64,000 nt of DNA from Trametes villosa (lineage: Eukaryota > Basidiomycota > Agaricomycetes > Polyporales > Polyporaceae): NCBI GenBank assembly GCA_002964805.2, contig PUDQ02000101.1, positions 16,345 to 80,344 on the forward strand, given 5' to 3'. Shown here piece by piece: positions 10,229-22,385 of the stretch. The notes beneath the pieces are model-generated. The model was not told the DNA's origin and ran no database searches. It saw only the letters and a list, made by a program, of their open reading frames with translations. Numbering within the stretch: the first letter of the stretch is position 1; every line of letters starts with the position of its first letter. The position numbers were made by a program, and so were the translations under genes.

Positions 10229-12137
10229 TCACGTGTGGACATGGGGAGTGGGGCAGAGTACCGTCAGCATGAGATTTCCTGTGTGCGTGGGCGACGGGGA
10301 TTGGCAATAAGGAGGTCTATGCACATTCCGCTGAGAATGGGTGAATGAGAGGGTGTCAAAACCCACCTCATCGCTGATCAACTTCAACGAGCTGTCAGAA
10401 CCAGGGACCCCAGCCCACTTGATACGACCACCATGCCGGTGATCGACCACCACCTCGCCCGCTGTCAGAAGAAAGTGAAGGGGGCCTTGACGCTCCTGGG
10501 TATCTACGGATCAGGAAGCCAGGTCCGTGCGAGTACCGAGTAGCATTCTTACGAAGCGGGAGGACCTCGGATCCAGCTGGTGGCATAGGCCGTGCATCTC
10601 CAGGTGATCAACAGCCACCTGTCAGTGGATTAGACGTGAGGCCTTCGAGATTACGAGGGATGTGTCCCAGTCACAGTAACATACACACAGGTCTGCCACC
10701 TGAACCAGTCACGTCAGCTGTCTGGACGCAGGAATGGCATGAAAGATGTTCACCATCCGGGTCGATAGCCGAAACTTGCGGATCCCTTGTAGCGAGTTGA
10801 TATATTCCCTAGCAGGGGTATAGTCTGTATCCGAGCGATTGAGACATAGACTCAAAACATGAAATGCAGTCGTCAATCGTCCGGGCGTACCTTCGGTGAC
10901 AATGAACGAAGCTGCATCCGTGCTCCCTGGGCGAGAGTATCCTAACACCGCTAGAAAGTACGGGGCACTACACACGTCAGGCTCGAAGTCAACAAGAGCC
11001 AACAAAGGATGCCGTCCTTACTGGGCGTGTTTGGCGAACTCAAGAGTTTCCGCAAACCGGCGATCTTCCCGGCTGGGAAATGTGTGCACGACGCCCCGTG
11101 TGCCCGATAGGTCACCGGCCGCCTTCACGACTGCACGGTGACGCAGAACGCGGCTTGAAGACTGTTGCTGGTCATTCGCCTGGTCACCAGGGTATTGGTT
11201 TGTTCGGGTCACGGGGACAAGAAACTTCGCCTCGTCACGGAAAGAGTCTACGAGGTCGAGATTTTCTCGAGCGAATAGCCTGAACTGAAAGTATTTTTGT
11301 GAGCGCCAGACGGTACAGCACACAGGAGAAGCTCTTACGACACCGTCATAAGTCTCGCTGCCGCTGAGACGCTGTGCCAAATCCAAGACGTCGTGCCGAA
11401 TATCTGTTGTCCCCTTGATGAGCGCGGCTTGCACGTCTCTTGTTCCTCTCATGAGTGCGTCTCCGACGCGCGCAGAGTCTTCAGCGTGCCGCAAAAGACG
11501 CTCGTTCGCGTCCACAATCAGCCCCATCGTTTGCTCGATGCTGACCCCGGTCTGGACCTGGGTACCATGACGCGATCAGCTAATAAGTAGTACACGTTGT
11601 ATAATCGGAACGTTACCATGAACAACTTCACGGCGTCTTCCAATCGAGTGTTCAGTCTTGCAACCTGTGCGGCAATATCTCCCTGTCGTAGGAAGATCCT
11701 CAGGACCTTCGTCCTATTACGACGGACCATGAGATTCTCGATGTCGACCAGTGTGCTTCGTGTCGCAGGGTCAGATAATCAGACATGCAAACGAGCGCAA
11801 TAACGATATACACATACATGAGGAGTAGCTGAACACGCTCCTTTGTCGCGATCGACTGCGTGTCGCTGTCGCACTGCTTCAATTGATCGTAGACTCCCCA
11901 GGAGAAAAACGCAGCGCGCTCGGCGAGAAATCGGCAGCCATCTCGGGTGTCCTTGATATCCTGAAGGCGGAGCCATAAGATATACCACGCGAGCAACGGA
12001 TCTGATGCACGTACCTTCGCTTTCCCGGCGATGCTGTGAGCAACCCCGAGCGCGGTGCTCAGCCCCGGAACAGGGATCTCCGCGGCCACTGTCTTTGCGA
12101 CCTGCAGAAGTGGAAGTAGAGAGTCTATGGCTTCCAT
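10229..12137 (-). CDS. MLKL-like protein 1: N-terminal helical bundle plus degenerate kinase-like domain
   Basis: A 476-residue model: 12137-12015, 11960-11818, 11755-11617, 11557-11339, 11284-11022, 10967-10754, 10699-10685, 10618-10537 and 10461-10229. The start is the ATG at 12137. Residues 5-170 resemble the MLKL N-terminal-domain helical bundle found in many basidiomycete proteins: VAKTVAAEIPVPGLSTALG, then a long amphipathic helix and LRQGDIAAQVARLNTRLEDA. A coiled brace follows (IEQTMGLIVDANERLLRHAE). The C-terminal half threads onto a kinase N-lobe, but the beta-3 lysine position reads RGVVHTF (His). The helix-C and beta-4 part reads FAETLEFAKHAHAPYFLAVLGYS. The HRD and DFG positions read CHQLDPRSSRF and IKWAGVP, so it is a pseudokinase. 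Splicing after 10754 is less certain (one donor is GTACTC). A membrane-acting cell-death role is inferred only from the domain pairing. Confidence 0.65.
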
Positions 12138-12978
12138 TGCGTTGGTTCAGATCTTAGCGGCCAGAGGGGCTGGGAGAGGAATGGCGCAGCTGGGTCGGAA
12201 GGAGATGAGCTCGAGGAGAGCAGACACCAGACACCAAGCTCGAGGCGTCGGCCTCAGTAGCGATTGTGCGCCCCGGAGTCCCATGCTTGCCTTCTGAGGG
12301 CTGTGAGATGAGCTGACATTTCGTAAAACAGTCGTGGGACGTGTCGGCGAGAAGATCGGATAACACAGAAAGTCAGGTGAGCGTTGGATGCAAACGCGAA
12401 GCGCAGGCGTGGCAGGTTGGAACACTACCGAGCTTGCAGCAATACATGGAGGCTGTGGATCAGTCAATCATAAGCTAGTGCAGGCTGCAAAATTACCTGG
12501 GGCTGTCCTGAGACGCGGTCCAAGTCTCCAGCCTAGCGAGTAGTATTACGCTACAGGCGGACTTCATAGTAGGAACTCAGGTGGGGTCTAGGGGCGGTAC
12601 ATAGCGCGAGCCACGCCATGTCAAGACATGCTCTCGCCGCTCTTGAGAGAATCAGCTGTGTTTGCAGACATTGGTATTCTAGCAGGTGGTAGTAGATGGC
12701 AGCGTTACGGAGGGCACCGAGTCGACGGTTGCGCCCTGCCGCCGCGAGGCTCCAAGTAACACCGCCACCTTCCAACTTCACTACTTATTGCTGAAGCCCC
12801 GGGCAATCACGACGTGAATGTTCTCTAAACATTGTCAGAAGGTCTTGTCTGACATCGGTGGTGAGTGTTGGGAATCTGAGAGGAGGTTTATGACTAGGGA
12901 ATACCGGATATATACACGCGACTATACTACACTATCATACCATTAGACCGCAGAATCTATACAAACCCAGTATCCGGC
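12138..12978. other. intergenic region
   Basis: Between the divergent/tail ends of MLKL-like 1 and the Rossmann gene. Small ORFs only; no feature is supported. Confidence 0.5.
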
Positions 12979-13947
12979 TCAGTACACCAAGCACACGCCC
13001 TTGCCCTCCCACCTCTCCCAGTTCGGGACCGCGTCCTGCACGATGAAGTGCGCGACGTCGCGCCGCGAGATCGTGTAGCCGCCAGTGACCTCGCCCTCGA
13101 CGGCGCGGTACGGCGCCTTGTCCTTGCCCTTGCCACCCTTCCGCGCAGCCTTGTCCGCGACGCACTCGCCGTCCGTGAGCAGCGACGGGCGGATGATCAC
13201 GATGCGCTGGAGCGCGCCGCGCGCAGGGAGCGCGGGGAGCGCGTCCCAGCCCGCGGGGAGGATGTGCGTCTTCGGCTCGGCGTCCGCCCAGGGCTGCGCG
13301 AGGACGTGCGCGAGCACGCGCTCCGCGCCGAGCTTGTCCTCGTGCGGGAGAGAGATCGCGTAGGTGTAGAGCGCGCGCAGCGGCGCGGGGAGCGTCTCGT
13401 GCGAGGCGTGCGTGATCCCGCGCGAGGTGACGACGACGAAGCGCGGCTGCGAGGCGGGCGCGCGGAGCGGCTCGGGGATGGTGCGGAAGAGGTTGAGGAG
13501 GGAGCGGGTGCAGAGGTCGGCGGTGGGGAGCACGAAGCCTTTCGTGAGCTGGAAGTTGGGCATGCCGCCTACGGGGAGTGCGTGTCAGTGGGGGCCATCA
13601 CGGCAGGAGTGCAGGAAAAATTACCGATGCTGAAGAGAACGAGGTCGAGGGTGCCGTTTCCGTGTGCGAGCGCGGCCTCCCAACCCTTCTGGACATCTTC
13701 GAGGTTGAGGCCATCGCCGCTGACGAGGCGCACCTTGCCCTCCTTGATATATGTCTGGATCGTCGCGTCCTCATCGAACACGGACGTCTTCCGTAGGAGG
13801 AAGGTCACTGAGGATCCTTGCTCTACATGCGAAGGTGTCCTGTAAGCACATTGCTAAACCAGTCGCGGAAAAACCCTGCGTACCTAGTAGTCTGATGGAG
13901 GCATAGTAGCCAATGTTCTTCGAGCCACCAAGGACGTATGCGTGCAT
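12979..13947 (-). CDS. NAD(P)-binding Rossmann-fold protein
   Basis: A 283-residue protein from exons 13947-13884, 13822-13625 and 13568-12979. It starts MHAYVLGGSKNIGYYASIRLL: a first beta-strand followed by a G-G-S-x-N-I-G nucleotide-binding loop, an atypical form of the GxxGxxG motif of atypical short-chain dehydrogenase/epimerase-like proteins. Exon 2 continues VTFLLRKTSVFDED and a conserved DLVLFSIG strand end. Exon 3 carries the RFVVVTSRGITH strand and an RIVIIRPSLLTDGE segment, as in NAD-dependent epimerase/NmrA relatives, and ends with a helical RRDVAHFIVQDAVPNWERW. The substrate is unknown. No YxxxK pair is obvious, so enzymatic activity is not certain. Confidence 0.8.
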
Positions 13948-15153
13948 GTTGAGATGATGACTTTGCGGAGGTTGCAAGCCCGTCGAATAGGAGTGATGTC
14001 AATAGAAAGAGGATGCTGCAGAGGAGTGAGTGTGCCACCGTCCAACACAGAAGAGTGGCTTTATACCATCCACAGGGGCCCGTGTCCTACATTATGCACC
14101 GCCCCCTGAACCTGCCGATCGACTCGGCATACGCGCCGAGTGCCGCAGATGGGTGTAGCGCGGGGCTCGCAATCGCGCGCAGCGAAGGCATCGCAGTGCG
14201 CACATGCGCGTGCAGAGCTGCGCTAGGCGCTGATTGCGCGCAGTGAGTCAGTCTCATCCTGTCCCATCGCTGCGAGTCACTGCGCTATGATATGGCGCCT
14301 TGCAGGAGAGTACGCGGCGTAGCAGTTTGCCTCGAGTGCGGTGAGTGTGCGAGTCGGGTGCAGTGAATCAGCACGCGAAATGCGATGTACTGAATGTCGT
14401 GCCCATGTTAGCAAGCCATTGACGTGTTGGAACTCACATACGTACTGTTCTATTGAATGCGCTCCCAGGCGGGCTCTCAAGAGTGCGCCCACGGAGCCGG
14501 GAGGAGGGAGGGACAGAACGTAAGTTGCATCTAACGCCACCAGGCACAGACGCGATAGGGTATTCAACATATTCGCGGAGGGGAAACCACGGAACTTCCG
14601 GTGCGACCAGCTGCGTATACCTGATCTGCCCGCAGATATCGGCCCCGGAGAATGCGCAGACGGCGGCCCCGCATTGCAAGGCATGCGATGCAGGAAGTGC
14701 CGGCAAGTTCGAGTAGTGACGCGTTCGATGTAGGATGGCCGGCAGGTGCGCAGCGACCACGTACATAGGTTGGATGCGAGGCGCACAAGAAACGAAATCA
14801 TCAACGTGTGCGCTGCGTGCCAACCCGCAGCCAGCCGGGTTAGCGGCGTGATTGTGGTTCCACGTATATGTCAGATGAGTTGTGTGTGCAGGCTTGGGGC
14901 ACGCAGGAGTCGCACGTACGTCCAATAAGGCCGGTAGACGTAACTCTTCGATGGAGCGCCGTGAACACGAAGCCTAGGAGTAGCAACAGACGAAGTCATG
15001 TGGGCCGGAACTTACCAACAAGTATCGTTGAACGATACGCCGTTCATTGCAGATGCCGCAAGAATGGTACCGGTCTTCTCGGGCGTACGGAGCGCTCCAA
15101 CGCGGTCAACCGCAAGTATGATAGTCTACTCCAGGATAGATACACGTAGTTTT
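13948..15153. other. intergenic region
   Basis: Short ORFs on both strands without motifs. It holds the promoter of the Rossmann gene and the 3' flank of ATP18. It is rich in GCGC-type short inverted words around 14120-14250, but nothing assignable. Confidence 0.45.
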
Positions 15154-15459
15154 CTAGTGGTGGGACTGCTTGGCGATCTGGGCCGCGTAGGGGTTGCGGG
15201 GGTCGTTGCGGAAGCCCTCCGCTGGAGACGTGTCGTGTCAGAGGCCGTGTTGGCATTCCAGGACGGGAGGACTCACACTTGACACCCAGGTCCTGCGCCT
15301 TTCCAACCAGGTAGAACGTCAACACGCTAGCGGCGACGAAAGGCCACATCGGCTTGGCGACCTGAGTAGGGGAAATACGGTGAGACTGTTGCAGTAGTGG
15401 GAATGCGTCGGAGGGCGTCATACGGGAGTGGGCCACTTGCGGAGACCGAGGAAGCTCAT
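15154..15459 (-). CDS. ATP18: mitochondrial ATP synthase subunit j (F1Fo, ATP18)
   Basis: A 62-residue protein from three exons: 15459-15424, 15361-15277 and 15221-15154. It begins MSFLGLRKWPTPVAKPMWPF, which matches the fungal subunit i/j family: a short N-terminus, KPMWPF, then one transmembrane helix (FVAASVLTFYLVGKAQD). The tail is FRNDPRNPYAAQIAKQ. The length is normal (yeast Atp18 is 59 residues). It sits in the inner-membrane Fo sector and supports ATP synthase assembly and dimer stability. It is divergent from VPS11, 566 bp apart. The gene lies too split for a simple ORF scan, but splice phases fit exactly. Confidence 0.92.
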
Positions 15460-16025
15460 GATGGGCGATGTCTGCGCTGCGAGGTTAGGCGAGGTATGTG
15501 TGTGTCCAGCGTCGAGGGTACGCACGGTTGGAGAGGACGGTGGTGGTGGATGAGAGGACGAAGAAAACGCGGGCGGGACGTTACGGAACCGCGCGCTGTT
15601 ACGGTGTAGCCGTTATGCCGTTTACTTACGTAGACTTATGCGTACTCTAGCTGATTTAGTACAGCTACTTACTGCGTTAGTTCGGGGACTGAAATGCCGC
15701 CCAAGCGCCTTGCGCTAAGTGACGCACTGCGCGCTGCGAAGGTCGACCACAACGTGCAAGGCGTGCCTCTAGTCTTGAGTGGCCCGCGAGGAGAAGCTCA
15801 TCGTGTTCTTGCTGGGAAATTCGGCCAACTGCAGCCTGCCTACGTTGTCTACCCTCCGTCTGTGAGCCTCTCTTGGGTCTAGGTTGCGCATACATCAAGC
15901 CTGTCTCTTGCTCAAGCTGCCCGCTGCCTTTTACGGGACTGGTGCCATAACGTCCTCGGCCTCGGACCACTATAACACCGCTGTGCAACACATAGCAGCT
16001 GGAGGGTACACCCTCCAAGCCCAAC

Positions 16026-19000
16026 ATGTCTCAGCCCACTACTTCCGGTGCTGCCCCTGCAGTGAGTCTCCAGCTAACCGGGAAGGCACACCCGCTCACC
16101 CCAGCCGGGCTCGATAGTGGAGGCAATTCCCCTTCTTCGACGTGGTCCCCGTGAAAGATATCCATGACCTGGGAAGTGCGCCCGAGGTATTCCAGGTACG
16201 TACCCCCCTCACTCCGGTCCTCTTGCGCCCTTGACCGATGCATGCAGAAAACCCCAGAAATCTCGACTATTACGACGTCTTCCGTGGGCCTAGTGGTCGC
16301 AGACATCCATGGGAGCGTGTACCTCGTCAACCGCGACTTCGAGATTGGGAAGAGCTGGATAGCGCATACCGGCGGGCGCGTCACCCATATGGCTGAGCGC
16401 AAGGGGATCCTCATCACTCTCGGGGTAAGTGCATGACCTTTGGTTCTCCACCTTCGTCTCAATCCAGGACGCGCTAGGAAGAGGACACGGCGCGCCACCC
16501 CTTCCTAAAGATATGGGACCTACAGAAGTTCGACAAGAAGGCCGGGGCGCCGCTCCTGTTGCGTGCAGCGAAGGTCCAGAGCGGAAACCGCCCTCATCCA
16601 GTGAGTTCAGGCAGGTTCTAAGTACGTTCGCTCCACTGATGCAGCGGGCAGGTCTCTGCAATCGCACTCTCCGCGTCGCTCGCCTACCTTGCAATCGGCT
16701 TGGGAGACGGAACCGTCATCCTGTACCGACACCTTGACCAGTCGATCTACTCCGCCTCCGGCTCGCTGAGCACACTCCCCAAGCCGCGCATCATTCATGA
16801 GTCTCCAACGGAGCCCATCACCGGCCAAGGATTCCGCGAGCCGACGGAAGAGAGCCCGAATGTGTACCTCTTCATCGTCACGACGAACAGAGTACTGTGC
16901 TATCAAGCCTCGGGCAAAGGCAGTGGGGGTACGCCGACCGTCGTAGACGAGATCGGCGCGGGGCTGGGGTGCGCGACTATGGACTGGAAGGCCCATGAGG
17001 TGGTCGTTGCGCGGGACGAGGCGATATATCTCTGCGGAACGGAAAGCCGTGGACCATGCTATGCGTACGAAGGTGATATCTTGCCTTGCTACGAGTGAGG
17101 GTACCGTGCTGACAGCCTGTTCAGGTCCCAAATCAAGCATATATACCCATCGGAACTACATCGTGATCGTCTCGCCGCCCTTCACCCCCTCCGCTTCGGC
17201 CGCCTCTGCCACGGTCCGGAATTTCGTCGCCAAGGGCGGCGCACCATCAGGCTCGGATATCACCAAGCTCACCGTGTTTGACCCTGAGAACCAATATGTC
17301 GCGCACTCGGGTACGTTCACGGAGGGTGTGCGCGAGGTCTTCTCGGCTTGGGGGAAGCTTTACGCTCTGTCCAACGATGGCAAGGTTCGTTCCTGTGGCA
17401 GTTCATTTGGGTAGACGGTGTTCTGACAGACGTTCGCAGTTGCTGTGTCTGGAGGAGAAGCCAACGTCGGAAAAACTCGACATGCTGTATCGGAAAGGGC
17501 TATACACGCTTGCGCTCAACATCGCTGAGACGCAGAAACTGGACGAGGCCCACATCGCGGACATCCACAAGCAATATGGAGACCACCTGTACACGAAGGG
17601 CGACTACGACAACGCCATGCAACAATACATCCAGACGATACGCTACGTGCAACCAAGCTATGTCATCCGCAAGGTAATGCATCTGTTGTCGAAGCATCGC
17701 GGTCATGTGAACTGACAGTCGACCAGTTCCTGGACGCACAACGGATACACAACCTTGTGACGTACCTACAAGAGCTCCATTCGCTCGGGCTCGCGAATTC
17801 GGATCATACCACCCTCCTCCTGAACACGTACACGAAGTTGAAGGACGTCGCCCGCCTTGACAGCTTCATCAAGCGCGAGTCGTTGCGCACGTCCGCGGAT
17901 GGCGCGAAGGACGAGCTGCCCTTCGACCTCGACACCGCGATCCGCGTGTGCCGGCAGGCCGGGTACTTCGAGCACGCGTCGTATCTGGCGAAGAAGTACG
18001 AGCGGCACGAGGACTACTTGCGGATACAGATCGAGGATGCGGGCAATTACAGGGATGCTCTCACTTATTTGCGGCGGCTGGGCGCCGAAGCTGTGAGTAC
18101 TCGTTACAACCATACGTGAGGTCGCTGACTGACTGTATGCGGGCACGCTTTACAGGCTGAGACCAATCTTGCGCGTTATGGGCGGGCGATGCTTGACAAC
18201 CTCCCGGACGAGACCACAGACCTCCTGATCGACATCTGCACCAGCCTCACGCCGCTCTCCGTCGAGGCGGACGAAGAGGAGGTTGCGCCTGTCAAGCAGG
18301 CTGGTGGTGGCTCTTCGTACCTCTCCTATCTGGCGCTCAACAGGGCGTCGAATGCGAGCGCCACAGCGGAGCCGAACGTACAGACAAATGGGACGAAAGC
18401 ACCGGAAGCGCTCGCCCGCCAGGACTCCGTACATGAAGCATCTCAGACTTCTACCCCTCCACCGGCGACGCCAACTACGGCTGCCGCGAAACCCCTCGCA
18501 AGTAGCGTGAAGCGGCCGTCTCCGCGGCTCTACTTTGCGCATTTCGTCGACCACCCTCAGCACTTCGTCCGCTTCTTGGAGACTGTCTCACGCGAGCGAT
18601 GGGGCCAGACCGTGGAGAACACGTCTGAACCCCTCGCCGTAGAAGCTGACCCGAACGCGGACGAGCAGGTGGAGGCGCGAGATCAAGCAGCCGTATGGAA
18701 CACCCTCTTCGAGCTCTACCTCTCGCCGCCGGGAACCAGCACGAGCGCAGGTTCGAACGCGAAGGCGCTCGCAGTACTACAGAACACGCGCCTGCCATAC
18801 GACCCGACACACGCGCTCATCCTCTGCTCGACGCGCGCGTTCACGCCCGGGCTCGTGCTCCTCTGGGAGCGCATGGGCATGCACGAGGACGTGGTGCGGT
18901 TCTTCATGGACCGCGACCAGGCGGGCGCGCCCGACGCGAGCGCGGAGGTCGTGCGCCGCCTCCAGCAGTACGGGCCCGCGCGCCCGCAGCTGTACCCGCT

Positions 19001-19703
19001 CGTGCTGCGCTTCCTGACGAGCACGCCCGCGCTGCTCGCGCGCCACCGCGAGGACGTCGGGCGCGTGCTAAGGGTGATCGACGAGGAGCGGCTGATGCCG
19101 CCCGTGAGCGTCGTGCAGGTGCTGAGCCGGAACAGCGTCGCGAGCGTCGGGCTCGTGAAGGAGTGGCTCATGGCGCGCATCAAGAGCGCGCGGGAGGAGG
19201 TCGACACGGTGCGCTTTCATATGCGGCGCGTTGGCGGGGTTTGTGCTAAGTGCGCGGTGTAGGACCAGAAGCTGATCGCGTCGTATCGCACGGAGACGGA
19301 GGCGAAGATGCGCCAGGCGGAGGAGCTGGCGGACCCGGACCACCCGCGCGTGTTCCACGTCACGCAGTGCTCGGCGTGCCATGGCGGGCTCGACCTGCCC
19401 GCGGTGCACTTCATGTGCAACCACAGCTACCACCAGCGGTGCGTCGAGCGACCCTGACTATTACTAGAGCGTGTGCGGATCACTGACGTCGTGCGCAGGT
19501 GCCTGCCGCAGAACGAGACGGAGTGCCCGAATTGCGCGCGCGAGCACGGGATCATCCGCGAGATCCGGCGGAACAACGAGCGGCTGGCGGACCAGCACGA
19601 GCTGTTCCTGGGGGAGGTGCGCGAGGGCGGCTTCGACGCGCTCGCGGCCGGGTTCAGCCGCGGGATACTGAACTTGTCGAGGGTGGAGGAGGCGGGGGCG
19701 TAG
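16026..19703 (+). CDS. VPS11: VPS11/PEP5, HOPS-CORVET tethering complex subunit with RING-H2 end
   Basis: A 1,042-residue protein (yeast Vps11 is 1,029) from 11 exons: 16026-16061, 16118-16195, 16248-16424, 16478-16600, 16652-17072, 17125-17384, 17440-17673, 17727-18092, 18156-19208, 19263-19438 and 19499-19703. It starts [20 protein letters not shown], matching the family's WRQFxFFD opening. The N-terminal third is a beta-propeller ([21 protein letters not shown]). The middle is an alpha-solenoid/clathrin-repeat region ([37 protein letters not shown]). A Ser/Pro-rich loop lies near residues 560-610. The C-terminus is a RING-H2-like zinc finger ([17 protein letters not shown]), followed by a helix. 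It acts as a core subunit of the endosomal/vacuolar tethers HOPS and CORVET with Vps16, 18 and 33. Confidence 0.96.
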
Positions 19704-20209
19704 CTGCTCAGCATGTGCTCTGGTTTAGGCGTCGGCGTACGTTTCTCTCGAAGCATGGATCTTCCATTATATTGGGATTGCTTTACATCCGTGGGCTGAG
19801 GATACTCAAGCCGTTCTTTGCGGACTAGTGAGACATATTTCGTGAGCCTAGGATTAAGTTAATTCTCTTCAAAAGCACTGGTATATGAGATGGTCTCCAG
19901 CTCAGCTTCCTACGGCTTCGCAAAGCGAGCAGAGTGCAACATTTCTGAGAGAGCCGATGGAGAGCGAGTAATGTGCACTGGGAACGAGAGAAGTGACACC
20001 TCGCTGAGCCCCTTGCGGGGCTCAAGGGATGCTATACCTCGGCAATCCATGTTTTCCTTGCTCCTTCGGTCGCTACCACGCCCACTGCGGAACCCTGCTA
20101 GCGCCTCCGCCGCAGAATCAGGAAAGGTCACGCCAAGAACAGGAGAGAGATCAAGTGTTCCGCGAGAATAGCGAGAACCAACGCCACTCCTACAATACGC
20201 GGCCGGCCC
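19704..20209. other. convergent intergenic region
   Basis: 3' flanks of VPS11 and of the NmrA-like gene, which converge. It includes a GAGCCCC-TTGC-GGGGCTC hairpin near 20008-20025 that could serve in 3'-end formation. Nothing else is supported. Confidence 0.5.
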
Positions 20210-21448
20210 TCATAACAAGGGCAGCCCGAGGTGCGGCGCGAGGGCCTCGCGCACGAAGTCGTCGATGTCGTGCATGTGCACGCCGAGCTTCAGGACGTTC
20301 TCGTCCGGGAGCGCCTTCGCGCCGTACATCCCCGCCTCGTTGTACAGCGTGAACATGACGTCGCGATCGGGCACGCCCGTCGTCGGGAGTGCCTCGTAGA
20401 GGCCGTCCTTGCCCGTCACTGCGGGGAGTGGGGGTGAGCAGTGGGTCGTGCTGGAATCACGGAATGGGGAGAGGGAGCTTACGCTTCTTGACGCTCGCGA
20501 GGATGTCGAGCTGCGTGAGGCGTGCGTTGGCGCAGTAGAGGTATTGGTGGTTGAGCGTGTCCTTGTCGGCGTCCCAGTGGTCGAAGACCGCCTTCGCGAT
20601 CGCGCCCAGGTCTTTCTGGACATACAGCATCGCCACTGCCGGCGCGCGCTCAAGTCAATCTACGCGGGGGAGAGCGGGAGAGTGCGACGCGTACGGTGCG
20701 TGGTCTCCTTAATGATCGCCTGGTGGAACTCGACGCGGTCGTGCGCGCGGTTGTACTGCATGTGTCCGCGGAAGACCATGTTCTCGTAGAAGTTCCCGGT
20801 GTAGAGGAAGACGGCCGGGCAGCCCTTCTCGCGGATGTAGTCGTCGACGTGGTACTTTCCTGGTAAACGCGAACGTGAACGTGAGCATGAGTATGTGGGG
20901 GGCGGGCGCGCGGGTGCAGCAAGAGTCACCTTCGTAGATCTTGGAGACGAGACGTCCCCCGGAGATTGCGTGGGAGCTGGGGAGGGTACTCCATACGAAG
21001 CATTGCACGTCGTTTGCGAGGGCGGCATCTACCAAGTTCTTGCCCTGGCGCTCCTCGCTACCGGGGTCGTCTTTGATTGTCTGGGCACCCGCGAAGGTCA
21101 GCGGAACTGGGATACGCGGTATAGAAGGCGCGGCCAGAATACATACCGAGTCGTAGAAGTTGGTGACGCCGAACACGCCCCAGCACCCACGCAGAGCGGC
21201 GTGGAGGTCGGATGGAACGGTGAGGTCTGCCCGCACTACTTCCGCGCCAAGCGAGGCGAGGTTTTGTGCGGCGGGCGACTGCGGGTCGCGTGTCAGCGCG
21301 CGGACGCGGTAGACGTCTGGGTGCTGGAGCAGGAGTTTCGCGACCGAGCCGCCTGCAAACTGGGGTCAGTAGTGTCGGAGATTGCAGTGCGAGGGTAGAA
21401 CGTACCTTGATTGCCTGTAGCCCCGCAGACGGCGATGAGCCTCGGCAT
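20210..21448 (-). CDS. NmrA-like NAD(P)-binding protein
   Basis: A 308-residue protein from six exons: 21448-21406, 21352-21147, 21080-20930, 20859-20695, 20635-20483 and 20418-20210. It starts MPRLIAVCGATGNQGGSVA, the classic GATGxQGxSV dinucleotide loop of the NmrA/HSCARG family. It continues VRALTRDP, VVRADLTVPSDL, GVFGVTNFYD and FVWSTLPSSH, all at the expected spacing. Later parts carry the family's YIREKGCPAVFLYTGNFYEN and VQKDLGAIAKAVFDHWD. Members act as redox sensors or NAD(P)H-dependent reductases; whether this one is catalytic is not visible. It is divergent from SMC1 (938 bp). Confidence 0.9.
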
Positions 21449-22385
21449 GGTACTCTAGTTGTGGGATATATTCGACCGTTCGCACGAGAGGGATAGGTCC
21501 CGAAGAGGATGTGAAGCAGCACTGTGGTAGTATAGCGCAGAGTAAGCGTCTTTATATACGAGGAGCCCTTTGTATCCCAAAATAGGCTGTCAGAGTATCA
21601 GCACGAAGTCAATGCATGGGAAACAGGCTTGACTGCTAGCGATTCTGACCTGCACTTGGTGCGCAAGGGCCGACAAGTCGGCGTCGTTGCATGAACAGGT
21701 GTCTGCAAGACACAGCAAGAGCTCAAGCAGCGCCTCTTGTATAAGACAACAGCCATCACGAGAATGAGGTGTCTTCGGACGCCATGGGCATGTCTGAAGA
21801 GTTCTGAAGCGTACCCGGGACTTCGAACCTGCGGCTCGGATCTCGAAGGTTGCGTCTCATCTGACCCACTCTGGACGAGTTTAGCTCGCCTCAATATAGC
21901 GAGAGTTGGGAGCAATGACATGTCGCCAGCCGGCCACAGTCTACTGACGACCGGTGTGATTGGAGCGTTGATTTACTACATGGACACGAAGTCACTAGCG
22001 GGTTAGACATGTCGAGCGTGAATAACAAGCGGAGAAACTTACCCACCGATTACATTTGGGCAGTCACGACTCAGATGCAAGAGATTTATGGCAACCACTC
22101 GTAGCAAACATAAGAATCCGCATCGTTCAAGCATTATTTGCTTCAGGTTGTAGCAGACGGGACTGAAAGGATAGTGGACGAAGAAAACAAGCAAGAGCCA
22201 GAAGGGGCGGGAGGACTCGGAGGGACTCCGAGTCCCTCAGGAGAGAGCGATCGGAGAACACCGCCACCACGTGGGAGTTATGGCGAGCGCCTACGGGCCA
22301 GACGCGTCCTGAGCGCGACCTTGTCTCAGCGCGACCGCGACCGCTTCCTCTCAGCCACTCTCCTCTCACCGACTCTCTGCGCGCG
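21449..22385. other. intergenic region between NmrA-like gene and SMC1
   Basis: Bidirectional promoter region. A pyrimidine-rich stretch with CTCTCCTCTCACC precedes the SMC1 start. No gene or RNA is recognised. Confidence 0.5.

Noticed and set aside
14120..14280. Possible tRNA or structured RNA in GCGC-rich palindromic DNA
   Set aside because: No cloverleaf, no A/B box pair and no CCA-compatible acceptor stem could be drawn.
18695..19249. 184-codon plus-frame ORF and several antisense ORFs inside VPS11
   Set aside because: Out-of-frame shadows of the VPS11 exon, Arg/Ala-rich, no independent support.
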